DNA of 64,000 nucleotides, from positions 1-64,000 of the forward strand of contig CAMLKG010000016.1 of NCBI GenBank assembly GCA_946480695.1. The letters run 5' to 3'. Under the pieces are notes generated by a model. The model was not told where the DNA came from. It worked only from the letters and a program-made list of their open reading frames with translations, and searched no databases. Source of the stretch: an uncultured Cellvibrio sp. GTDB taxonomy: Bacteria > Pseudomonadota > Gammaproteobacteria > Pseudomonadales > Cellvibrionaceae. Each line of letters begins with the position of its first letter. Positions within the stretch are counted from its first letter, which is position 1. The position numbers and the translations under genes were made by a program. Of this stretch, positions 18,021 to 24,387 are shown one piece after another.

Positions 18021-19565
18021 ATGTTCACTGTGCAACAAAAATCAGCCAAAAGAACACCGGTGTTTGGGTTAAAAGCATTCACGCTTAAAACAATGGCAGC
18101 CACCCTCGCCATGCTTGCCGGTTCATCCGCATGGGCGGCGGCAACCGGCGGCTTCTCCACGACTAATGGCGGCAACATCAGCGGTGCGCAATCCTTTACC
18201 GCCTCCACCCATGACCAAATCAATACGATTATCGCCAACGCAAAAAGCGGCGGATACCCGGTAATCATTACCTATACCGGCAATGAAGACGCGCTGATCA
18301 ACCAGGTCATTAAGGATCACACTGTCGATTCCTCCGGCAATTGCCCCAAACCGCGCTGGAACGATACGTATCGCAAAGTTGAGATCAAGGAATTTACCAA
18401 AGGCGTAACCATCATCGGGGCCAATGGTTCCTCGGCAAATTTCGGTATTGTGATTAATAAATCGCAGAACGTTGTGGTGCGCAATATGAAAATCGGCGCG
18501 CTTGCCGGCGCGAACAACGATGCGGATATGATTCGTATCGATAGCGGGACCAATGTGTGGATCGATCACAACGAATTATTTGCCGTTAACAATGAATGCA
18601 ATGGTTCACCTGATGGTGATTTGACGTTCGAAAGCGCAATCGATATTAAAAAAGATTCACACAATATCACTGTGTCGTACAACTATATCCACGACAGCAA
18701 AAAAGTAGGGCTTGATGGCTCCAGCAGCACCGACATTGCCGGCGGCCGTGAAATTACCTTCCACCATAATATTTATCGCAATGTAAATGCGCGCTTGCCA
18801 TTGCAACGCGGCGGCTGGACGCATATGTACAACAATTTATATGACGGCATTACCGGCTCCGGCATTAACGTGCGCCAGGCAGGTTACGCGTTAATTGAGA
18901 GCAACTGGTTCCAAAATTCTGTTAACCCGGTAACTTGCCGTTACGACAGCAGCAATTGCGGTAAATGGGAATTGCGCAACAATAACGTCACCAACCCCGG
19001 CGACTTCGCAACTTACAACATTACCTGGACCAGCGGCGGCACTATTGATGCAACCAACTGGACCACTACTGCGCCCTTCCCGATTAGCATTCCCTATAGT
19101 TATTCGCCGGTAGCGCCACAATGTGTGAAAGACAAACTCGCACAAGTTGCCGGTGTAGGTAAAAACGGGGCAACACTCACTTCAACAGTGTGCGGTGGCG
19201 TAGCTTCTTCGGCCGCACCCGGTTCAGTTGCCGCCTCTTCAATCAAATCATCAAGTTCAGTGGCGATGACGTCATCGAGTAAATCATCAAGTTCTATTGC
19301 AGCGGTTTCTTCCAGCAAGGCGTCCAGCTCCGCAAGCGGTGCGCCGGTATTAACCGGTACCGGCGATTATCCGGATGGTTTTTCAAAATGTGCGGATTTG
19401 GGTGAGACCTGTACGGTCAATTCCGGTGACGGTTGGGTCGCTTTTGGTCGCAAGGGCAAGTGGGTTACCAAAAAGGTTTCAGTGCCCGGTGCGATTGCCT
19501 GTACTGTTGCTGCCTTTGGTTCTGATCCGGGCGGCAACCCCAACAAGTGTTCGTATCAGCGTTAA
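18021..19565 (+). CDS. Secreted pectate lyase (PL1) with polyserine linker and C-terminal accessory domain
   Basis: A 514-residue exported enzyme. The long signal peptide ends about residue 39 (SAWA). The right-handed beta-helix of the PL1 pectate lyase superfamily covers about 42-390: VWIDHNELF (179-187), ESAIDIKKDSHNITVSYNYIHDSKKVGLDG with calcium-binding acids, and the catalytic RLPLQR (Arg258, Pro260, Arg263) in the RxPxxR motif. It cleaves polygalacturonate by beta-elimination with calcium. A Ser-rich linker spans 396-440, then a roughly 70-residue C-terminal domain (443-514) with Cys pairs (KCADLGETC, IACT, KCSYQR) like those at the ends of other secreted carbohydrate enzymes; I cannot name it, but a binding role is likely. 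The linker style matches the LPMO encoded nearby. Confidence 0.93.
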   Translation: MFTVQQKSAKRTPVFGLKAFTLKTMAATLAMLAGSSAWAAATGGFSTTNGGNISGAQSFTASTHDQINTIIANAKSGGYPVIITYTGNEDALINQVIKDHTVDSSGNCPKPRWNDTYRKVEIKEFTKGVTIIGANGSSANFGIVINKSQNVVVRNMKIGALAGANNDADMIRIDSGTNVWIDHNELFAVNNECNGSPDGDLTFESAIDIKKDSHNITVSYNYIHDSKKVGLDGSSSTDIAGGREITFHHNIYRNVNARLPLQRGGWTHMYNNLYDGITGSGINVRQAGYALIESNWFQNSVNPVTCRYDSSNCGKWELRNNNVTNPGDFATYNITWTSGGTIDATNWTTTAPFPISIPYSYSPVAPQCVKDKLAQVAGVGKNGATLTSTVCGGVASSAAPGSVAASSIKSSSSVAMTSSSKSSSSIAAVSSSKASSSASGAPVLTGTGDYPDGFSKCADLGETCTVNSGDGWVAFGRKGKWVTKKVSVPGAIACTVAAFGSDPGGNPNKCSYQR

Positions 19566-19585
19566 TTAAATTTTATCCCGAAAAT

Positions 19586-19627
19586 AAAAACAGCTCGCCG
19601 CAACCAATTACGGCGAGCTGTTTTTTT
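19586..19627. terminator. Bidirectional terminator between pectate lyase and subtilase genes
   Basis: AAAAACAGCTCGCCG (19586-19600) pairs perfectly with CGGCGAGCTGTTTTT (19611-19625) around a ten-base loop, with T-runs on both strands. It serves the two convergent genes. Confidence 0.92.
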
Positions 19628-19643
19628 ATGGCGCGATTCGCGA

Positions 19644-21893
19644 TTAAGGCAGGGACAAAACCAAACTTTTCACACTGATCGATTTAGTCGCTGATGCGCT
19701 AAAGGTTTCCCCGTATGATTTACTCGCCGTACTAACACCGATAGTCGCCGTAGTAACAACATTCGGTGCTTTCACTGTCCAGCTCACGGTTTTGGTTGCA
19801 CCGTCAGCAATCGCGCCCAGGCTTTGGGTTGCCGTACCGGATGCCAGGGTAAAACCGACAGGCAGTTTGATGGTGACGTTCACATTATGTGCGTCCAGGT
19901 CACCGGTATTTTTTACCGCCACTGAATAAGTGAAATTAAAATTGCGATAAACACTGGCAGGCGCCGTAATGGTGCTGGAAAAGACAGGACCTTTGGCCAG
20001 GGAGAAATTTTCTTCCGTTGCCAGGGTGTAAGGCTCACTGGTCGCACCATCAAACGATGAGCTGTACGCATAGACTTTTACTACAGCAGCCTGGCTCGCT
20101 TTGGCAGCTACCTGATGCACGTTATCCAATACTGAAATATCGGAATCCAGTTGCGTGTTGGATGCTTCCGCGTAGAGTTTTAAATCCAGGTCGGACAAGT
20201 TGCGATAGCTGGTCGGCGCTGAAGCGTTGTTGTAATCCACATCGCGCTCCCACACCAGGGTTGCCTTATCGCCGTTGTACATATGGCCTTTATAAAGTTT
20301 GTAGCTGCCTGCCTGGCCTTTGGGTTTTACGCTGCTGGAGAAATAATCGTTGCGATGGTAATGCGCGTGCCATAAATCCAGGTAGCCCCAACCGTAGGTT
20401 TTGTTCCATTCCTTACCCGTTTTTGCACTGTCGTCAGCAGCGGTATCAGTGTTGTTATCCTCCCAGGAATCGGCAGTATTGATCAGCACCGCCTTGATTG
20501 CACGCGGGTCCCAGTTACCACCATCGGTTAGCAATAAGGTGGCAGCTCCCACCTTGGGGGCCGCAGAACTGGTTCCCCCGAGGTTGGAATAACCACCGCT
20601 GTTGTTGCAAGTCATGGTTTGTTGTCCGGGCGCGCTTAAATCCGGTTTTTTGCGGCCATTTACAGTAGGGCCACGGCTGCTATCACCCCAGATCACGTCA
20701 TCAGCGCGAGTAACGGTATTGTTATCAAACATATTGGCTACGGTAAGGCCATTGTAGTTGTTGGCCGGAATAGTCATGGTGTTGGTTCCCGCGCCCTGGT
20801 TACCCGCCGACTTCGCCCAGTTAGTGGCGTAATCAAACACCACACCATCCACAAAGCGGGATAAAGAATGCCAGTCACTGCCGGTGGCATTGCCATTGCC
20901 CCAGGAATAGTTGATCACCTCCGGATCATCGCCTGCCGAACGCAGCATCCAATCGGCACCTGCCATGGTCGTTGCGTCGGTGCCGGCATTCTCAACCAAG
21001 ATGGAATTCAAACCAAAGGCAAGGCCACGATGGGTCGCATGGGTGCTGGCATACATACAAGCTACACCGGTGCCGTGGTTGCCATTGGTTGCGTAGTTTT
21101 CATAGAAGGTATGCCCGGCGAGCGCCTCGTGGGTTTCCAACACACCTTCGTCAATAACACCCACATCCCACACACCGCCATCAAAGCCTGATGCATGCCA
21201 GGTGTCCGCCCCAAGCGATTGGATTTGGTTACTTAATTCAGGTTTGCCGGGGTTATCGTAAACCACCTCAGCCACACCGCTCATGCTCGCAATTTCCTTC
21301 AGTGCCGCCGCCGGAATTTCTGCGCTCACCGCATTAAGCGTGGTGTAACGCTCCTGCACTTTTGCGCCCAGGTGGGCGATACGGTCCACATATAACTTTT
21401 GTACCTCGGCAACGGCGGCGGCCGATTCGCGGCCAATGCTTTGGCGCAATTCGCGCATCAATTTTTCGCGCTGCTCGTTCAACGCGCGGATTTCCTTTTT
21501 ATCCGCATCAGTCACATATTGGCTGAGCAATTTGCTGTGTTCGATTTCCTTGTCCTCGCGCTCAACTGTCTCCTTGGGTAAATACTTGTCATAAATGCCG
21601 CGTACGCGCGCGGCCAGCGCATCGATTTGCGGCTCATATTTTCCATTCAATGAACGTGCAATTCGGCGCTGGGGCTGTTCACCGAAAATAATAATTACCG
21701 GCAAGCTGGCTTGTTGTGCCGCCAGGCGTTCCAGGGTGGGGTCTACTTTTATTACCGCATCGATTTTAGGTGCTTCCGTTTTCCGATCATCATCCGCGTA
21801 ACCCAGCGTTGAGCTGGCAGCTATTGCAACGAGAATTGCGTGGGAAAGGGGTTTAACTAATGCGTATTGTAAATTTTTAACAATCTTTTTCAT
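19644..21893 (-). CDS. Subtilisin-like serine protease (S8) with coiled-coil propeptide region and C-terminal beta domain
   Basis: I start at ATG 21893, with AAGGA eight bases upstream; the TTG at 21908 overlaps that ribosome site. The protein has about 749 residues. After the signal peptide, a long charged helical stretch (about residues 50-190) may be the prodomain. The subtilase domain shows the triad: Asp in VGVIDEGV, His in GNHGTGV, Ser in GGTSSAAP, and the oxyanion Asn in SAGNQG. The last roughly 110 residues read as a CARDB/DUF11-like beta-sandwich (SVAVKNTGDLDAHNVNVTIKLPVGFTLASGT). It is predicted to be a secreted or surface protease. The small C-terminally anchored protein gene lies upstream on the same strand. 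Confidence 0.92.
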   Translation of the reverse strand: MKKIVKNLQYALVKPLSHAILVAIAASSTLGYADDDRKTEAPKIDAVIKVDPTLERLAAQQASLPVIIIFGEQPQRRIARSLNGKYEPQIDALAARVRGIYDKYLPKETVEREDKEIEHSKLLSQYVTDADKKEIRALNEQREKLMRELRQSIGRESAAAVAEVQKLYVDRIAHLGAKVQERYTTLNAVSAEIPAAALKEIASMSGVAEVVYDNPGKPELSNQIQSLGADTWHASGFDGGVWDVGVIDEGVLETHEALAGHTFYENYATNGNHGTGVACMYASTHATHRGLAFGLNSILVENAGTDATTMAGADWMLRSAGDDPEVINYSWGNGNATGSDWHSLSRFVDGVVFDYATNWAKSAGNQGAGTNTMTIPANNYNGLTVANMFDNNTVTRADDVIWGDSSRGPTVNGRKKPDLSAPGQQTMTCNNSGGYSNLGGTSSAAPKVGAATLLLTDGGNWDPRAIKAVLINTADSWEDNNTDTAADDSAKTGKEWNKTYGWGYLDLWHAHYHRNDYFSSSVKPKGQAGSYKLYKGHMYNGDKATLVWERDVDYNNASAPTSYRNLSDLDLKLYAEASNTQLDSDISVLDNVHQVAAKASQAAVVKVYAYSSSFDGATSEPYTLATEENFSLAKGPVFSSTITAPASVYRNFNFTYSVAVKNTGDLDAHNVNVTIKLPVGFTLASGTATQSLGAIADGATKTVSWTVKAPNVVTTATIGVSTASKSYGETFSASATKSISVKSLVLSLP

Positions 21894-22068
21894 GATGCGA
21901 TCCTTCAAAAATAAAAATGGGAGTGATTGTGCAGCCAGGTTCCTGCCCTATCGCTGAACAAAACAAGTTTGACTGGAATCCGGATTAGCCACCGTGAAAT
22001 AAACCCTGCCTGGCAGTGAAAAATTCACCCCGAACATTGCAAAGAAAACTTGCTGGATTTCAACAAGA

Positions 22069-22452
22069 TTATTTGGTTGAGGGAGAGCGGCGAGACAAAT
22101 AAATAACAACTGCCGCAACCAGGAGCAAAATAACCAGTACCGACCCTTTGCCAGAGGAGTGCTCATTCATAACAAACAAATCAGTAAATGTTTGCGCCCG
22201 GGGTGCTTCCGCAGTAGTAGCACTGCGGCAGTGCGCATCAGCTATGCAATCAATTGGCGTGGCAGGAGTAATATCGACGTCCGCGTTATGGCGTTGATGA
22301 AGATCCACATCCTTGTGCAAGATCAGGTTTTGAGAACTAACGCTTTCGGCATGACTCATACCGTTGGGCTCATTGTCCCCAGGAATTGTCTGGGCCTGGA
22401 CAACCAGTGGAAAAGCAAGAAACGCGCAGACAATGAGAGAGTGAGTGATCAT
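22069..22452 (-). CDS. Small exported protein with C-terminal membrane tail (sorting-signal-like)
   Basis: Starting at ATG 22452 (GGAG eight bases upstream), the 127-residue product has a signal peptide (ITHSLIVCAFLAFPLVVQAQ), an unremarkable hydrophilic middle with a Cys pair (IDCIADAHC), and at the end a SSGKGS motif, a hydrophobic helix (VLVILLLVAAVVIYL) and a basic tail (SRRSPSTK). This three-part C-terminus resembles the GlyGly-CTERM class of surface-sorting signals processed by rhombosortases, though the glycine motif is weak. It may alternatively be a simple membrane anchor. The gene lies upstream of the subtilase on the same strand, 175 bases away. I do not recognise a named family. 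Confidence 0.6.
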   Translation of the reverse strand: MITHSLIVCAFLAFPLVVQAQTIPGDNEPNGMSHAESVSSQNLILHKDVDLHQRHNADVDITPATPIDCIADAHCRSATTAEAPRAQTFTDLFVMNEHSSGKGSVLVILLLVAAVVIYLSRRSPSTK

Positions 22453-22581
22453 TCGCGCCGCTCCATTTTCCACCCCGATAAAACGCCGAACTTGTATCCT
22501 TGATATCAAACCGGTAGTGACGCCAATCAACCCACCGGTTTCGATACGGGGGCAAGCTTAGCGGCTTCGGCAGTGGATCGC

Positions 22582-22596
22582 TGTGAAATATTCACA
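22582..22596. promoter_or_regulatory. Palindrome TGTGA-N5-TCACA, possible Crp/Fnr-type site
   Basis: TGTGAAATATTCACA is an inverted repeat lying 130 bases upstream of the tail-anchored protein gene. It shares all but one base with the site at 22952. The half-sites match Crp consensus but the spacer is five bases, not six, so binding by a Crp-like protein is uncertain. Confidence 0.4.
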
Positions 22597-22951
22597 TCGC
22601 TATTCACGCATTAATCCGGCCATCACCCTACCGGAACGCGCAGCCACAGTGAGAAATTTGAATGGAACAGCATTGTCTTTATCGCGATCACCATTGACGC
22701 GAAGGGGCGGGAATAATGTAGCCGGGCGCCTTGCCTTACGGCCTACTGCTGCATCACCACTTTACGGCGTTGGGGTAAGGCCTAATGCCTTGATTCGCAT
22801 CCTTGCCACCGTAAGTGCTGTTGCATGCGACCTCTTGTCCTTGAATGACGGAAACCCAATTCCGCTCGCCTATCCTTGCAGACGCCCTGCTACTTAGTGA
22901 TAAGGTATCGGATTAACAAAAAAAGGGATGTGATATTTTTAAGGGAATGGA

Positions 22952-22966
22952 TGTGAAATAATCACA
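22952..22966. promoter_or_regulatory. Second TGTGA-N5-TCACA palindrome
   Basis: TGTGAAATAATCACA differs from the copy at 22582 by one base in the spacer. It directly abuts the terminator hairpin of the downstream paralog gene, and a further half-site TGTGA lies at 22930. Position at a 3' end is unusual for a classical operator. Confidence 0.35.
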
Positions 22967-22994
22967 AAAAAGCCGGCGTTTGCCGGCTTTTTTT
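22966..22994. terminator. Terminator at end of the paralog cluster
   Basis: Arms AAAAAAGCCGGC and GCCGGCTTTTTT flank a four-base loop with T-runs on both strands. It overlaps the stop codon of the last paralog gene and closes the minus-strand cyclase-paralog unit. Confidence 0.88.
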
Positions 22995-23421
22995 AATCAT
23001 CTCGCTGAATAATCATTGGAGGATCATACTCCCGTCCATTCACTCGAACACCGTAATTAAAGCTAATTTCAGACTCTCCATAAGCTTCATCAAAGAAACG
23101 TTTATCCTCAAAGATTTTTTCGGGAATTTTAAGTGTAACTACACCCTCTTTAGATTTGAATTCAGATTCTTTAAAGGGAGTTTTTTGATCCTTAAAGAAA
23201 ATACTGAACTCTTCCGGCCCTGCAAAAATAATTCGCTGACCCGGCTTTAATGCTAGAAGCTCCGTGATACTCGGAAGTGGGTTGCCTTCTTCATCAACAG
23301 ATATGGTAATTACAATTGTATTTGTACCAGATATTACCTTGCACTTTTTCTTAGTGCAGGGTTCGGCAGCAAAGACCGAAATAGACATAAAAATAATTAA
23401 AAAAAATAAACTGCGCTTCAT
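22993..23421 (-). CDS. Exported protein of unrecognised family, paralog 1
   Basis: A 142-residue protein with a signal peptide (KRSLFFLIIFMSISVFA), then EPCTKKKC with two cysteines, and a roughly 115-residue beta-rich domain. From CTKKKC onward it is almost identical to the next gene upstream; differences are few, for example KIPEK/KVPEK, AYGESEIS/AYRESGIS and the end DPPMIIQRDD/DPPIIIRRDE. The signal peptides by contrast differ, so the copies arose by a fairly recent tandem duplication or have been kept alike by gene conversion. The domain contains ISVDEEGNPLPSITELLALKPGQRIIFAGPEEF. I do not recognise the family. It lies at the end of a minus-strand row of three paralogs next to a cyclase-TPR gene, in AT-rich DNA. 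Confidence 0.75.
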   Translation of the reverse strand: MKRSLFFLIIFMSISVFAAEPCTKKKCKVISGTNTIVITISVDEEGNPLPSITELLALKPGQRIIFAGPEEFSIFFKDQKTPFKESEFKSKEGVVTLKIPEKIFEDKRFFDEAYGESEISFNYGVRVNGREYDPPMIIQRDD

Positions 23422-23458
23422 TCTATTAATCCTTTAATTTAATTTTCATATAATATAA

Positions 23459-23890
23459 TTATTCATCTCGCCTTATAATAATAGGCGGATCAAACTCTCT
23501 TCCGTTAACCCGAACACCGTAATTAAAGCTAATTCCGGACTCTCGATAAGCTTCATCAAAGAAACGTTTATCCTCAAAGATTTTTTCGGGAACTTTAAGT
23601 GTAACTACGCCCTCTTTAGATTTGAATTCAGATTCTTTAAAGGGAGTTTTTTGATCCTTAAAGAAAATACTGAACTCTTCCGGCCCTGCAAAAATAATTC
23701 GCTGACCCGGCTTTAATGCTAGAAGCTCCGTGATACTCGGAAGTGGGTTGCCTTCTTCATCAACAGATATGGTAATTACAATTGTATTTGTACCAGATAT
23801 TACCTTGCACTTTTTCTTAGTGCAGGGTTCGATAGCGAAAGCTCCGATAGACATTATAATTAGCGTGAAACATAAAATTAACGGTTTCAT
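23459..23890 (-). CDS. Exported protein of unrecognised family, paralog 2
   Basis: This 143-residue product has its own signal peptide (KPLILCFTLIIMSIGAFA) and the same EPCTKKKC start of the mature part as paralog 1, to which it is almost identical over the rest. The near identity extends to the DNA (compare 23060-23350 with 23545-23830), even at third codon positions, which argues for recent duplication or conversion instead of ancient paralogy. The core phrases KPGQRIIFAGPEEF, FKDQKTPFKESEF and YGVRVNGREFDPP define the family. The intergenic gap to paralog 1 is 37 bases, consistent with one transcript. Function unknown; export to the periplasm is the only role I can support. Confidence 0.75.
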   Translation of the reverse strand: MKPLILCFTLIIMSIGAFAIEPCTKKKCKVISGTNTIVITISVDEEGNPLPSITELLALKPGQRIIFAGPEEFSIFFKDQKTPFKESEFKSKEGVVTLKVPEKIFEDKRFFDEAYRESGISFNYGVRVNGREFDPPIIIRRDE

Positions 23891-23928
23891 TTTCTACTCC
23901 ATAGATAATTAATTTCCAAAAAAATAAA

Positions 23929-24366
23929 TTATTCGTCCCTTCTAATAATCATTGGAGGATCTAATTCCTTACCATTGACATTGATAGCATAATCGAAGCG
24001 TACAAATTTATTCTTAGCATATTCTTCTCTATATTCCGGACGCTCAAGAATATCTTTGGGTATTGTCACGGTTACAATCCCGTTGCCAGACTCATATCGC
24101 GCCCTTTCAGGAAATTTTTTATTTTTAAACGTAATGAGGAATCTATCCGGCCCTGCGAATATCACCTTTTGTCCCGGCTTTAACACAACTTCCCCAACCG
24201 TCTCCATAGGAATTCCCGTTTTAGCGACGGCAATACCTACTACAGCAGTACTTGTCCCAGGTAAAGCATATGCAGATGGAAGCTTACCCACACGGGATTG
24301 TGTAGCAACACATCCATTAATAACTCCGAGAAGTAGCATGACTATAAGCAGCTTAAAGCTTTTCAT
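23929..24366 (-). CDS. Lipoprotein of the same unrecognised family, paralog 3
   Basis: A 145-residue diverged relative of the two downstream proteins. It keeps the core pattern (VVLKPGQKVIFAGPDRFLITFKNKKFPERA ... IVTVTIPKDI ... VNGKELDPPMIIRRDE) but lacks the CTKKKC motif and has a lipobox (GVINGC) in its signal peptide, so it is probably membrane-anchored while the others are soluble. One lipoprotein plus two near-identical soluble paralogs in tandem suggests a small surface or periplasmic complex, but this is inference. The stop of the cyclase gene lies 21 bases upstream, so the cyclase and the three paralogs are likely cotranscribed. Confidence 0.75.
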   Translation of the reverse strand: MKSFKLLIVMLLLGVINGCVATQSRVGKLPSAYALPGTSTAVVGIAVAKTGIPMETVGEVVLKPGQKVIFAGPDRFLITFKNKKFPERARYESGNGIVTVTIPKDILERPEYREEYAKNKFVRFDYAINVNGKELDPPMIIRRDE

Positions 24367-24387
24367 TGTGCCTCCTAATAGTAAAAT

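Larger units (their letters stand above)
22453..22992. other. Non-coding interval with two matching palindromes
   Basis: About 540 bases with no convincing gene; a plus-strand frame at 22583-22897 has no ribosome site and an Arg/Ser/Ala composition typical of a non-coding frame. The interval includes the promoter region of the tail-anchored gene (-), two near-identical TGTGA-N5-TCACA palindromes (listed separately), and a strong terminator at its right end. Confidence 0.5.

Noticed and set aside
22583..22897. Plus-strand open frame of 104 codons in the gap before the paralog cluster
   Set aside because: No ribosome site, composition heavy in Arg/Ser/Ala/Pro typical of a non-coding frame, and no family resemblance.
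22993..23890. The two near-identical genes as a transposon or assembly duplication
   Set aside because: No inverted ends, target duplications or transposase are seen, and the distinct signal peptides and flanks argue against an assembly artefact.
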